Of a stretch of DNA of 64,000 bases, positions 1-8,985 are shown one piece after another (position 1 is the first letter of the stretch; every line of letters begins with the position of its first letter). The stretch spans positions 186,001 to 250,000 of the forward strand of contig NZ_JADBHF010000002.1 of assembly GCF_017808105.1 (NCBI RefSeq), in the 5' to 3' direction. Source of the DNA: Brevibacterium renqingii (GTDB lineage: Bacteria > Actinomycetota > Actinomycetes > Actinomycetales > Brevibacteriaceae). A program made the position numbers and the translations under genes. Under the pieces are notes generated by a model. The model had not been told where the DNA came from. It made no database searches and saw nothing but the letters and a program-made list of their open reading frames with translations.

Positions 1-983
1 GCCTGCCCGAGGGCTACGAGGTGGTGCTCGGCAACGGCGGTTCCACCGTGTTCTGGGACGTCGCCGCCTTCGGCCTCGTCCGCAGTCGCGCCGCGCATGC
101 GACCTTCGGCGAGTTCGGTCAGAAGTTCGCGAAGGCCACCGACACCGCACCCCACCTCGAGTCCTCGCTCGTGCTCGCCGCCGACCCCGGCACCTCGGCG
201 ATCCCCAGCCCTGAGGCCCTGGCCGCGGCAGGAGTCGTCTCCTCCCCAGCCGAGGCGGCCTCCGGTGCTCTCGCCGCCGACGTCTACGCCTGGCCGCACA
301 ACGAGACCTCGACCGGTGTGGCCACGTCGATCGCACGTCCGGCCGGCATCGCCGACGACGCTCTCGTCGTCGTCGACGCGACCTCGGGCGCCGGCGGACT
401 GAACGTCGACATCGCCGAGACCGACGTCTACTACTTCGCTCCGCAGAAGAACATGGGCTCCGACGGCGGCCTGTGGGTGGCTCTCATGTCACCGCGCGCG
501 ATCGCCCGGGCACAGGAGATCAAGGACTCCGGCCGCTTCATCCCGGCCTCGCTGGATCTGGTCACCGCGATCGAGAACTCGCGCAAGGATCAGACCTACA
601 ACACTCCCGCGGTGGCGACTCTTCTGCTGCTCGCCGAGCAGATCGAATGGATCAACGGCAACGGCGGCCTCGCCTGGGCATCCGAGCGGACGCGCGAGAC
701 CTCCGGACTCGTCTATGACTGGGCGGACGCCGCCGAGGCGGCCCACCCCTACGTGGCCGAGCCGGCCGATCGCTCATCGGTCGTGGCCACCGTGGACTTC
801 GACGACTCGATCGATGCCGCAGCCGTGGCTTCTGTGCTGCGCGCCAACGGCGTCGTCGACGTCGAGCCCTACCGCAAGCTCGGCCGCAACCAGCTGCGCA
901 TCGCGACCTTCGTCTCGGTCGACCCGGCCGACGTCAGGGCGCTGCTGGCCTGCCTCGACTTCGTCGTCGACGCCCTGAAATAA
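1..983 (+). CDS. serC: Phosphoserine transaminase, 5'-truncated by window edge
   Basis: PLP-dependent aminotransferase that converts 3-phosphohydroxypyruvate and glutamate to phosphoserine in serine biosynthesis. The reading frame is open from base 3, so the true start lies upstream of the window; about 326 C-terminal residues remain. The visible part begins with a conserved glycine-rich stretch (LGNGGSTVFWD) and carries the PLP-lysine motif PQKNMGSDGG, with the lysine codon at 447-449. The C-terminal small domain ends in a run typical of the mycobacterial-type SerC (EPYRKLGRNQLRIATF). The stop is followed directly by a GC-rich perfect inverted repeat. Family assignment is firm; only the N-terminus is missing. 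Confidence 0.93.
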   Translation, partial: LPEGYEVVLGNGGSTVFWDVAAFGLVRSRAAHATFGEFGQKFAKATDTAPHLESSLVLAADPGTSAIPSPEALAAAGVVSSPAEAASGALAADVYAWPHNETSTGVATSIARPAGIADDALVVVDATSGAGGLNVDIAETDVYYFAPQKNMGSDGGLWVALMSPRAIARAQEIKDSGRFIPASLDLVTAIENSRKDQTYNTPAVATLLLLAEQIEWINGNGGLAWASERTRETSGLVYDWADAAEAAHPYVAEPADRSSVVATVDFDDSIDAAAVASVLRANGVVDVEPYRKLGRNQLRIATFVSVDPADVRALLACLDFVVDALK

Positions 984-999
984 GCCGGCGCGCGCCGGC
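984..999 (+). terminator. GC-rich palindrome after serC
   Basis: A perfect 16-bp self-complementary sequence, GCCGGCGCGCGCCGGC, begins at the base after the serC stop codon. It could fold as a terminator stem, but there is no T-tract after it, so this is a candidate only. Confidence 0.45.
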
Positions 1000-1305
1000 C
1001 TCGGAATACCTGCAGTCAGGACACCGGCTTCACCGCCCGAACCCGTCCCGCCGCCGCAGTGCGTTGAGCTGCCTGAAGCGTCCCTCACCTCTGCCCGCAC
1101 ACCACCCTGGTGCAACGGGGTGGCGTCGCACTGACGGTGCGTGATGCGTGAGCACCTGTAGGAGAAGCCGCTCCGGGTGCAAACTGACGTGTACAAGCTG
1201 CCGCGAACGAGGCGGAACGCCGCACTGCACTCGCGAACGAGACGTGACGCCGCGCTGGTTTCGTGCCCCCCGCTGACAGCGAGGGATGAGGCACGCCCCG
1301 GCGCT
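984..1305. other. Intergenic spacer with a 30-bp imperfect direct repeat
   Basis: No gene is supported in this 322-bp convergent spacer. It holds the serC-end palindrome and two adjacent imperfect 30-bp units at 1202-1231 and 1232-1261, both starting CGCGAACGAG and sharing an ACGCCGC block. Short reading frames here on either strand look like chance frames in GC-rich repeats. Confidence 0.6.
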
Positions 1306-1803
1306 TCACCCGATGAAGTGGATGAGTACTCCGATGCCGTAGGTGATGGCGGCCAGCAGCGCGAGGACGAACTCGATTCCCGCGCCCAGTCCGATCGCCT
1401 TGATCGACTCCCAGCTCGACGTCCAGGCGGTCTTCGCTTCTTTGAGGCGAGCATATTCGGCGAGGAACAGCCCCGCCACGAATCCGATCGGCAGCCCGAG
1501 CACGGGGATGACGAAGAAGCCGATCACAGCGAGCACTCCGCCCAGCAGCACGGAGGTGTTCGGCACCTCCATCGATTTGAGTTTCCGGCCGGTGAGCACG
1601 AGCGAGGAGCTCATCCCGGCCGCGACGAACACGGCGACGATGGCGAAGACGATCCAGGCCATGGGGCCGCCGATGACGATGGCCCAGACGAGCACGGCGA
1701 TGCCGATGAGGATCGATCCGGGCAGCACCGGCACGATGATGCCGAGGCAGCCGACGAGGATCGCCAGGCCCACCAGCACCGAGGTGATGATGTCAGTGTT
1801 CAC
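1306..1803 (-). CDS. DUF456 family membrane protein
   Basis: A 165-residue, strongly hydrophobic protein of the DUF456 family, whose function is not established. The N-terminus has the family's glycine- and proline-rich hydrophobic pattern (GCLGIIVPVLPGSILIG), followed by further membrane segments near residues 35-65, 85-112 and the C-terminal 25 residues. A positively charged stretch (KLKSMEVPN) sits in an apparent loop. The start is GTG at 1803 with only a weak ribosome-binding site. It stands alone, convergent with serC and separated by 142 bp from the next gene on its strand. Family membership is clear, role unknown. Confidence 0.85.
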   Translation of the reverse strand: MNTDIITSVLVGLAILVGCLGIIVPVLPGSILIGIAVLVWAIVIGGPMAWIVFAIVAVFVAAGMSSSLVLTGRKLKSMEVPNTSVLLGGVLAVIGFFVIPVLGLPIGFVAGLFLAEYARLKEAKTAWTSSWESIKAIGLGAGIEFVLALLAAITYGIGVLIHFIG

Positions 1804-1945
1804 AGTCCGTCCGTTCCCATCGCCGAGGTCGTCCTCCGGATTCTATTCGACGAAGCTCGGTGCCGCCCGTGCCCCGTCCTCACCGTGCGCACATCAGGGA
1901 GCGAACCTACATCAGGCACAGAGAGCACATCAGCGACTGCGCACA

Positions 1946-3205
1946 TCACGGTCGGCCGTGGTAGCTCACGTGCAGTCGGATCCGCGACTTCGGATCGCGG
2001 TGGACCCGCAGCTCCTTCGCCGTGATCATCCACAGCAGGCCGACGGCGAAGGCGATGATCCCCGAGGCGGCGCCGACGACGAGCGCCATCCGCGGACCGA
2101 ACATATCGGCGACCCAGCCGGCCAGGGGCGCGCCGATGGGCGTTCCGCCCATGACGACCGCCGCATAGATCGCCATCACGCGGCCCCGATAATTCGGGGC
2201 AGTCGTCGTCTGCACATAGGCGTTCGCTGAGGTCATCATCGTCAGCGAGGCGAAGCCGACGAACATGAGCGAGGCGGCGAAGAGAAAGTAGTTGGGCATC
2301 AGCGAGGCCAGACCGACGGCCAGGCCGAAGCCTCCGGCGGCGCCGAAGATGAAGCGCAGCCGCGGCTTCTCCCGCCTCGCCGAGGCGAGCGCACCGGTGA
2401 CCGAGCCGATCGCCATCACCGAGTTGAGCAGACCGAAACCGCTGGCGTCCTTGCCGAACTCGATCTTCGCCATCGTGGAGGTGTAGATGTTGAAGTTGAA
2501 CCCGAACGTCGCGATGATGAACAGCACGACCAGGACGATCGTGATGTCGGGACGCCGCCGCAGGTACTTCAGACCGCCGAGCACGCCGCCCTGCCCCCTG
2601 CGGCCCGAGGGATGCAGCCGGGACCTGTCGAGACGGAGGAGGACCGTGAGCGTCGCAGCGAATCCCAGACCGCTGATGAGGAACACCGGACCGGCGCCGA
2701 TGAGTGCGGTGAGCACACCGGCCACTGCGGGTCCGATCATGCGGGCGCCGTTGAAGGACGCCGAATTGAGGCTGACCGCGTTCGGCAGCAGCTTCTCCCC
2801 CACGAGCTCGGAGACGAAGGCCTGCCGGGCCGGATTGTCCAAGGTCGCGAGCATGCCGAGGGTGAAGGCGAGCACGTAGACGTGCCAGAGGACGATGACG
2901 TCGGTGATGACGAGCGCGAAGAGGACGAGTCCGATGGTTCCCAGCAGCGCCTGGGTCACCATGAGCAGGCGGCGTTTGTCGAACTTGTCGACGAGGTTGC
3001 CCGCGAACGGGAACATGATGAGCTGCGGGCCCAGCTGCAGGGCCATCGTGATGCCCAGCGCCGAGGCGTTGTTGTCCGTCAGCATGGTCAGGACGATCCA
3101 GTCCTGCGCCGTTCGCTGCATCCACGTTCCGGTGTTGGAGATCAGGGCACCGGCGAACCAGTGCCGATAGTTCGGCTCCGACAGCGACCGGAACGTCTGG
3201 GACAT
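1946..3205 (-). CDS. MFS transporter (MFS_3/enterobactin-exporter-like)
   Basis: A 419-residue major facilitator with about 12 predicted membrane segments. The opening residues (MSQTFRSLSEPNYRHWFAGA) and an early GTWMQRTAQDW motif are typical of the MFS_3 branch that includes EntS-like exporters. The cytoplasmic loop between helices 2 and 3 has the Asp/Lys-Arg pattern (NLVDKFDKRRLL), and a charged loop splits the two halves. An open frame runs far upstream, but the start at 3205 fits the alignment and falls 8 bp after the upstream gene's stop, so it is probably co-transcribed with the DUF3027 and csp genes. The substrate cannot be read from the sequence. Confidence 0.88.
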   Translation of the reverse strand: MSQTFRSLSEPNYRHWFAGALISNTGTWMQRTAQDWIVLTMLTDNNASALGITMALQLGPQLIMFPFAGNLVDKFDKRRLLMVTQALLGTIGLVLFALVITDVIVLWHVYVLAFTLGMLATLDNPARQAFVSELVGEKLLPNAVSLNSASFNGARMIGPAVAGVLTALIGAGPVFLISGLGFAATLTVLLRLDRSRLHPSGRRGQGGVLGGLKYLRRRPDITIVLVVLFIIATFGFNFNIYTSTMAKIEFGKDASGFGLLNSVMAIGSVTGALASARREKPRLRFIFGAAGGFGLAVGLASLMPNYFLFAASLMFVGFASLTMMTSANAYVQTTTAPNYRGRVMAIYAAVVMGGTPIGAPLAGWVADMFGPRMALVVGAASGIIAFAVGLLWMITAKELRVHRDPKSRIRLHVSYHGRP

Positions 3206-3213
3206 CTGGCTGC

Positions 3214-4089
3214 TCAGCCCTCCTGGTACTCGAGTTCGCCCGAATAGTCGTCGACGACGGCTTCGGCGGGATCGTGGTTGGGGCGCCGGACGTCGGTCTC
3301 CGAATGCGCCCCGCAGCCGGATTCGAGCCCGACCACGCGACCGTCGAAGGGCGACCAGGCGTTGGCGCAGACGCCGAACTTCTGGCGCAGCGAACCGGCG
3401 ATCGGCATGAGATAGCCGCAGCTGCCGCAGTGGCCGGCCGCGCGGGCGGCGAATTCGCCCTCCCCACCGGCTTCCGAATGCTCCCAGCGGCTGGCTGCCG
3501 CGGACAGTCCGTCGGAGGACAGGACCCGTTCGCGGCCGAGCCCGAACTCGAAGTTCGGGATCTGGTCGACGTTGTCGGCCGAGTTGTCCTCGGTCTGCTG
3601 GAATCCCGGCTGCAGGTTCGGGTCCCGATCGAGCTTGGGCAGGGTGTCCCGCGGAGTCATGTCCCCGGGTTCGAGACGCTCCTCCCAGGGCACCCATTCG
3701 GGTGCGATGAGGGCATCGGGGCCGGGCAGCAGTGCGGTCTCGCAGACCGTGACCTTCTTCGCGCGGGGGGCGCGGGCGAGCACGGCCACCCACCGCCACC
3801 CGCGATAGACCGGATCGGTGCACACGAAGTAGTGGGTGACCAGGCGAGTGCCTTCGGCCACGGTTCCCAGGTGTTCGCCGATGACCGAGGCCCCGGCCGC
3901 CTCGGCGATGGCGGACCGGGCGATGTCGATCGCCGCGGCCAGCTGGGTGTCGAGGACGATCTTCTCCGGTTTCGCAGCCCGGGCGGGTCTCGTGGTCTTC
4001 GCGGCGTCCGCCTTGTCCGCCTCGGGCGCGGACACGGCGGCGGGCGCGGCGGTCTGCCGGGCCAGCCAATCACTGAACAGCGATGACAT
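3214..4089 (-). CDS. DUF3027 domain protein
   Basis: A 291-residue actinobacterial protein of the DUF3027 family, function unknown. The N-terminal 50 residues are Ala/Lys-rich and probably disordered. A conserved core around residues 80-135 has the family pattern THYFVCTDPVYRGWRWVAVLARAPR followed by an EWVPWEERL motif. A CGSCGYLMP segment with a later single Cys (FGVCANAWSP) and GCGAH suggests a small metal-binding site. Its ATG overlaps the upstream cold-shock gene's stop by one base (TGATG), so translation is coupled. Conserved adjacency to a csp gene in actinobacteria hints at a linked role, which is inference. Confidence 0.87.
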   Translation of the reverse strand: MSSLFSDWLARQTAAPAAVSAPEADKADAAKTTRPARAAKPEKIVLDTQLAAAIDIARSAIAEAAGASVIGEHLGTVAEGTRLVTHYFVCTDPVYRGWRWVAVLARAPRAKKVTVCETALLPGPDALIAPEWVPWEERLEPGDMTPRDTLPKLDRDPNLQPGFQQTEDNSADNVDQIPNFEFGLGRERVLSSDGLSAAASRWEHSEAGGEGEFAARAAGHCGSCGYLMPIAGSLRQKFGVCANAWSPFDGRVVGLESGCGAHSETDVRRPNHDPAEAVVDDYSGELEYQEG

Positions 4090-4469
4090 CAGGACTCCAA
4101 ATCGTCGGCAATCGCCCGCAGCAGGCTGGCCACCTTGTTCCCATGCGTCGGGTCCGGGTAACGGCCGTGCTGCAGTCCGTTATTGAGGTCATCCAATACT
4201 TTGATGACATCTTCAACCATAACCGCCATGTCCACGGCCGGGCGTCGGCGGGCCTTTGCGACTTTGCCCGGAGTGCCGAGCGGGCGGGCCTTGAGCACCT
4301 GTGCTCCGCGACGGGATTCGACGACGTCGTATTCGAGTCGGGTGCCCTTCGTGACGTCGAATCCCTCGGGCAGCACGGAGGAGTGGAGGAAGGCCTGGGA
4401 GCCGTCCTCGGCGATGACGAAGCCGAAGCCCTTGTCGGCATCGAACCATTTCACGCGTCCGGTGGGCAT
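4089..4469 (-). CDS. Long-form cold shock protein
   Basis: A 126-residue single-strand nucleic-acid-binding protein. Residues 1-65 form a cold-shock domain with RNP1-like (GFGFVIAEDG) and RNP2-like (AFLHSS) motifs after the usual GRVKWFDADKG opening. About 60 extra C-terminal residues, absent from short CspA proteins, are predicted helical (MVEDVIKVLDDLNNG and ADDLES). An in-frame ATG lies six codons upstream, but AAAGGA sits correctly spaced before 4469, so I chose that start. The stop overlaps the DUF3027 start by one base. It resembles the longer CspB-type proteins of actinobacteria; expression at low temperature is not shown here. Confidence 0.92.
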   Translation of the reverse strand: MPTGRVKWFDADKGFGFVIAEDGSQAFLHSSVLPEGFDVTKGTRLEYDVVESRRGAQVLKARPLGTPGKVAKARRRPAVDMAVMVEDVIKVLDDLNNGLQHGRYPDPTHGNKVASLLRAIADDLES

Positions 4470-4826
4470 GATGTCCTTTCTTCTCATGGCGCCCGCTGCG
4501 AAGAGCGGGCAGTGCTGGTGCCTGGACCGGGCGAGTGTGCCCGGCTGAGGCGAGTCCGGTGTGTCGGGGGCGGCAAGCCGCCGTCGTCGTCCGTCTCGGT
4601 GACGGCAGAGAGGCCCGGGCGTGCGATCCAGCGGGGACAGGCTCAGTCGTTCCGTGCGCTCCCGGGGGTGGGGGCTGCGCGGCGGGACTGCGGGTCCGGC
4701 CGCCTCGGCGGGGAGGCGATCGTGGCCGTTCCGATGGTGCCGGTATCGCTCGACGCCGGGTTCATTCGGCGTGTGCTCGGCCCGTGCCCGGTCCCCTGTC
4801 CGGGTTCTGCGGCACGGGCGGTGAAA
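4470..4826. other. csp upstream region and spacer
   Basis: This 357-bp stretch between the csp start and the 3' end of the next minus-strand gene holds no supported gene. It presumably includes the csp promoter and leader. A hairpin with perfect 7-bp arms (GCCCGCT at 4491-4497 and AGCGGGC at 4504-4510) lies about 20 bases upstream of the csp start codon and would be in the 5' leader. The rest shows no clear repeats. Confidence 0.5.
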
Positions 4827-5057
4827 TCAGCTGCGGCCCACCTCGGTCTGTCTGCGTCTGAGTGCCGCGCGGACCATGGTCACGCAGGCCAGAGCGATGG
4901 CGATGGGCAAGAGGAGCATGGGCAGATAGGTGAGGAACGGACTGGGTGTGAGACCCATCCACGCTTGGCCGAGGACACCGATGAGGCCGAGCGCTCCGAT
5001 GGCGGCGGCGGCAACCGCTGCGACGACTATTGCCGTGTCGACTCGATTGGCTGACAA
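4827..5057 (-). CDS. Small two-helix membrane protein
   Basis: A 76-residue hypothetical protein with two hydrophobic segments, roughly residues 8-30 (VAAVAAAAIGALGLIGVLGQ) and 38-58 (FLTYLPMLLLPIAIALACV), followed by a basic tail (RAALRRRQTEVGRS), which suggests the C-terminus is cytoplasmic. I chose the TTG at 5057 because AGGGAAGG lies about seven bases before it; an ATG at 5102 would add 15 polar residues and has no site. It is divergent from the helicase-associated gene at 5131. I do not recognise a family and the function is unknown. Confidence 0.6.
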   Translation of the reverse strand: MSANRVDTAIVVAAVAAAAIGALGLIGVLGQAWMGLTPSPFLTYLPMLLLPIAIALACVTMVRAALRRRQTEVGRS

Positions 5058-5130
5058 TGCGCGTCCTTCCCTGTGATCCCTGTTCCTGTTCTGCCCCTCC
5101 ATTGTACCCCTCGCGATAGACTGAGCTGCG

Positions 5131-7224
5131 ATGTCAATGACCTTCAGCCAGTGGCTGTCCCACAGTGCAGATGTCGAGTTCGAGTCCTTCGTCCGGACGC
5201 GACGCGACCTCCTCCAACCCGAGTCACCGACGATCGGCGCCCTCGCGGCGGCTGCGTCTTCGCGCATCGGCGTCTCCCGCGGCATCGAGGCCCTCGACGC
5301 CGAGGAGCTCGAAGTCCTCATCAGCCTGGCCACGGCCGCCCGCACCACACCGGAGATCGCGGTCGGTGAGAATCCCCATATCGATCCCGCCCGCGCCGAG
5401 GCGGCCCTGCCCCGACTGCGCGACCTCGGCCTGGCCTGGCCGACGTCCGGCAGCGGCGTCTGGCGGATCCAGTCCGAGGCGATCACCCTCCTGCCGACCT
5501 CGGCGGCCGAATCCGCCCGTGCCCGACCGTGGCAGATCGATCCGGCCTCCGTCGATCCGAGCACCGCGACGATCGGCCGACCGCTCATCCACAACAGCGA
5601 ACAGGCCGCCGTCGCCGAGGTGATCTCATCCCTGCGCGGCCTCGTCGACGAACTCGCGGTCGCCCCGATCTCCCGGCTGACCAGCGGCGGGATCTCCAAA
5701 CGGGACGTGTCCCGGCTCGCCCGCACCCTCGACCTGGGACTCGAGCAGACCATCACGCTGCTGCTGGCAGCGAAGTCCCTCCACCTCATCGGCGTCCTCG
5801 ACGACGCCCTCGACCCGCAGTGGACGGCCGCCGACGACGCCGACTCGGCCCTCGCCGGCGATCGCGCCGAGCTCTGGGCCGCACTCGTGGGCGCCTGGCT
5901 GCGCGAGCCCCTCGATGCCACGCAGCTGGCGGCCGGGGCGAGCGAGAACGAACGCCTCACGGTGCTCGCCTCGCCGAAGAAGGCCCTCTTCAAAGGCTCT
6001 GCGCAGTCCGTGCCGGCGATGCCGATGCTGCGGCTGAGCGTCCTCAGCGTCCTCCACGACATCGGCCTCGGCACGGCACGGTCGGCGCAGTGGATCCACG
6101 CCGAGGTGCTGCGCCGGCATCCGCTCCTGCAGGCCCATGAGCTCGCCATGACCGAATCCGTGCTCCACACGTGCGTGAGCCTGGGCCTGGCGACCACTCC
6201 CCTGCAGCAGTCCGAGCACTTCGGGCCCAGCCGCTTCGGCCTCCTCCTGGCCGCCGGTCTGGACACGGCGATGGCCGAGCACGCCCGCCAGGACCCGTCG
6301 ATCGAACCGCTGGGCATCGGCCTCGAAGCCGTCCAAGTGCCCGGGAACGTCATCGCCGCCGTCACCGACGGACTGGGAAGCGAAGTGGACAAGGTGCTCA
6401 TCCAGTCCGACCTCACGGCCGTGGCGACCGGGCCGATCGAACCGCGGGTCCATCACATCCTCCGTCGCTTCGCGGTCGTCGAGGCCCGCGGTCAGGGCAC
6501 GGTCTACCGCATCGACGCAGAGACGATCGAGGCGAGCATGCAGACGGGGCTGAGCCCGGAGGACGCTCTGGCAGAGCTCGCCGAGATCAGCGTCGAGGAG
6601 CTGCCCTCGACCCTGGACTTCCTCGTGCGCAACACCGCGTCGAAGCTGCGCCGGGTCCGCGTGGCCGGAGCCCGAGCCGTGCTCATCGTCGACGACCCGG
6701 TCGACCTCGACGTCATCCTCTCCGATCAGGCGATGCTGCCCGCCGGTCTCGAACGACTGGCCCCGACGGTGGCGATCGCCCAGCTCGGACCGGAGCGGAC
6801 CATGCACCTGCTCGAGGCCGGCGACCATCACGCCCTGCTCCATTCGGCGGGGACGCCCCCGCGCAGGCGACGGGTCATCACCCAGTCCGAACCGGAGGTC
6901 AACGTGCGGAGGCGTCCGCGCGTGACGGACGGCCACCTCGGCGAGTACATCCGGATCCTGCGCTCTTCGCCGACCGGAACGCAGGCGCCGGCGAGCACGG
7001 ACGAGCCCTTGGGGCTCATGGATCGCCTCCGTGAGGCCGCCGAGTCCAAGCATCGGGTCCTCATCCGGATCGCGGATTCGCAGGGACGCGAGCGCGCCAT
7101 CGAGATGCTGCCGGCCACGCTAAACGCCGGGCGGGTGCGCGGAACGGTCACGAGCACCGGCGCCGAGGCGTCCCTGTCGATCGCCCGCATCGTCAGCGTC
7201 GAGCCCGCCGAGCCCCGCCCCTGA
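5131..7224 (+). CDS. Helicase-associated protein with XPB/Ssl2-like N-terminal domain
   Basis: A 697-residue protein of the actinobacterial family usually annotated as helicase-associated or helicase C-terminal domain protein (PF13625-type), homologous to the gene next to ercc3 in mycobacteria. It has no Walker A or DExx box, so it is not a helicase itself. The N-terminal half is rich in winged-helix-like repeats. The conserved block around residues 425-540 (VDKVLIQSDLTAVATGPIEP through FLVRNTASKLRRVRV) is the family signature. The C-terminus has a WYL-like beta-rich segment (HRVLIRIADSQGRERAIEML). It lies 116 bp upstream of the XPB helicase on the same strand. Its role as a helicase partner is inferred. 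Confidence 0.85.
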   Translation: MSMTFSQWLSHSADVEFESFVRTRRDLLQPESPTIGALAAAASSRIGVSRGIEALDAEELEVLISLATAARTTPEIAVGENPHIDPARAEAALPRLRDLGLAWPTSGSGVWRIQSEAITLLPTSAAESARARPWQIDPASVDPSTATIGRPLIHNSEQAAVAEVISSLRGLVDELAVAPISRLTSGGISKRDVSRLARTLDLGLEQTITLLLAAKSLHLIGVLDDALDPQWTAADDADSALAGDRAELWAALVGAWLREPLDATQLAAGASENERLTVLASPKKALFKGSAQSVPAMPMLRLSVLSVLHDIGLGTARSAQWIHAEVLRRHPLLQAHELAMTESVLHTCVSLGLATTPLQQSEHFGPSRFGLLLAAGLDTAMAEHARQDPSIEPLGIGLEAVQVPGNVIAAVTDGLGSEVDKVLIQSDLTAVATGPIEPRVHHILRRFAVVEARGQGTVYRIDAETIEASMQTGLSPEDALAELAEISVEELPSTLDFLVRNTASKLRRVRVAGARAVLIVDDPVDLDVILSDQAMLPAGLERLAPTVAIAQLGPERTMHLLEAGDHHALLHSAGTPPRRRRVITQSEPEVNVRRRPRVTDGHLGEYIRILRSSPTGTQAPASTDEPLGLMDRLREAAESKHRVLIRIADSQGRERAIEMLPATLNAGRVRGTVTSTGAEASLSIARIVSVEPAEPRP

Positions 7225-7340
7225 CCCTTCCTCACCGCCTAGAGGCCCGCCGCTGCCACCTCGTGCCGGGGAAGGGGAACAATTCGAGGGATGTCCGCGT
7301 TGTCCCCTCTGGTGTCATCGCGCTCTGGAAGGGAGTCTGA

Positions 7341-8975
7341 ATGAATGGTCCGCTGATCGTACAGTCCGATCGGACTGTGCTGCTGGAATCGGGACACCCC
7401 CAAGCCGTCGAGGCGGCCGTGGCGATCGCCCCGTTCGCGCAGCTGTCACGGACCCCCGAGTACATCCACACTTACACGATCACGCCGCTGGGACTGTGGA
7501 ACGCCCGCGCCAGCGGTCACGACGCCGAGTCCGTCGTCGACGTCTTGCTCGAGTTCGCGAAGTACCCGGTCCCGCACGAACTGCTCGTCGACATCGTCGA
7601 CATCATGGACCGCTTCGGTGTGCTCACCCTCATCGACCATCCGCTCCACGGGCTGACGCTGACCTCGACGGAGACGAAGCTGCTCGATGAGCTCGGCGAA
7701 CAGCCCGATCTGGTCGGCAAGTTCGGCAAGCGCATCGACGCGGAATCCGTGCTCGTCCATCCTTCGGAGCGCGGCGAGCTCAAGCATGCTCTGCTGCAGC
7801 TGGGCCACCCGGTCTCCGACCATGCCGGCTACGTCGACGGAGAGGCCCACGAGATCGATCTGTCCGATGACGCCCACGGCGGGAAGTGGCATCTGCGCGA
7901 CTACCAGAGGCAGGCCATCGACCAGTCGCTGTCAGGCGAATCCGGAGTCGTCGTGCTCCCCTGCGGGGCGGGGAAGACCATCGTGGGGGTGGCCACGATG
8001 TCGCGGGTGCAGACGACGACGCTCATCCTCGTGACGAACTCGGTGTCCGCGAAGCAGTGGAAGGACGAGATCCTGGCACGGACCACACTGACCGAGGACG
8101 AGATCGGCGAGTACTCGGGATCGACGAAGGAGATCCGTCCGATCACCATCGCCACCTACCAGGTGCTGACCACCAGGCGGAAGGGCTCCTATCTCCACCT
8201 CGAACTCCTCGACGCCAAGGACTGGGGGCTGGTCATCTATGACGAGGTGCACCTGCTGCCGGCACCGATCTTCCGGCTGACCGCGAGCCTGCAGGCCCGG
8301 CGCCGCCTGGGCCTGACCGCGACCCTCGTCCGTGAGGACGGGCGGGAGGACGAGGTGTTCTCCCTCATCGGACCCAAGCAGTACGAGGTTCCGTGGAAGG
8401 AGCTCGAACGACTCGGCTACATCGCCTCGGCGGCCTGCCATGAGGTGCGGGTGCGCCTCGACGCTGGGACGCGGACGGCCTATGCCCGCGCCGACGGCGA
8501 GGACCGGTACCGCTTGGCCGCGACCTCGGATGCGAAGCTGCCGGTCGTGTCCGAACTCGTCGCCGACCACCCGGATGCGCAGATCCTCGTCATCGGCCAG
8601 TACCTCGACCAGCTCGAGGAGATCGGGGCCGAACTGGGCGCGCCTGTGCTCACGGGCCAGACCCCGGAATCACAGCGTCAGGAGCTCTTCCGCGAATTCC
8701 GGTCGGGCGAGATTCCGGTGCTCGTGGTCTCGAAGGTCGCGAACTTCTCCGTGGATCTGCCGGCCGCCTCGGTGGCGATCCAGGTCTCCGGCGCCTTCGG
8801 CTCGCGGCAGGAGGAGGCCCAGCGGCTCGGGCGGATCCTGCGGCCGAAGGACGATCAGGGCTCGGCCACCTTCTACACCGTGGTCGCCGCCGATACCGTC
8901 GATGAGCACTTCGCCGCGCAGCGCCGCCGCTTCCTCACCGAGCAGGGCTACGGCTACAGCATCGAGGTCCGCTGA
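7341..8975 (+). CDS. XPB-family DNA repair helicase
   Basis: A 544-residue superfamily 2 helicase of the bacterial XPB (ERCC3) type. Walker A is CGAGKT with Lys212, motif II is DEVH at 301-304, and motif III follows as GLTATLVREDG, which also holds the XPB RED-like motif. Motif VI is QRLGRILRPK near the C-terminus. The N-terminal 190 residues form the damage-recognition-like region with an HxLHGLTLTSTETK segment. An ATG at 7341 with GGAAGGGAG before it sets the start. The stop is 10 bp from the convergent EamA gene. In mycobacteria the homologue has ATP-dependent 3'-5' helicase activity; the in vivo repair pathway is unsettled. Confidence 0.95.
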   Translation: MNGPLIVQSDRTVLLESGHPQAVEAAVAIAPFAQLSRTPEYIHTYTITPLGLWNARASGHDAESVVDVLLEFAKYPVPHELLVDIVDIMDRFGVLTLIDHPLHGLTLTSTETKLLDELGEQPDLVGKFGKRIDAESVLVHPSERGELKHALLQLGHPVSDHAGYVDGEAHEIDLSDDAHGGKWHLRDYQRQAIDQSLSGESGVVVLPCGAGKTIVGVATMSRVQTTTLILVTNSVSAKQWKDEILARTTLTEDEIGEYSGSTKEIRPITIATYQVLTTRRKGSYLHLELLDAKDWGLVIYDEVHLLPAPIFRLTASLQARRRLGLTATLVREDGREDEVFSLIGPKQYEVPWKELERLGYIASAACHEVRVRLDAGTRTAYARADGEDRYRLAATSDAKLPVVSELVADHPDAQILVIGQYLDQLEEIGAELGAPVLTGQTPESQRQELFREFRSGEIPVLVVSKVANFSVDLPAASVAIQVSGAFGSRQEEAQRLGRILRPKDDQGSATFYTVVAADTVDEHFAAQRRRFLTEQGYGYSIEVR

Positions 8976-8985
8976 GAACTGCCGG

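Noticed and set aside
1800..3467. Long Arg/Ala-rich minus-strand frame overlapping the MFS gene in another phase
   Set aside because: It lies out of frame with the MFS transporter on the same strand and shows no domain; the MFS reading is clearly the real one.
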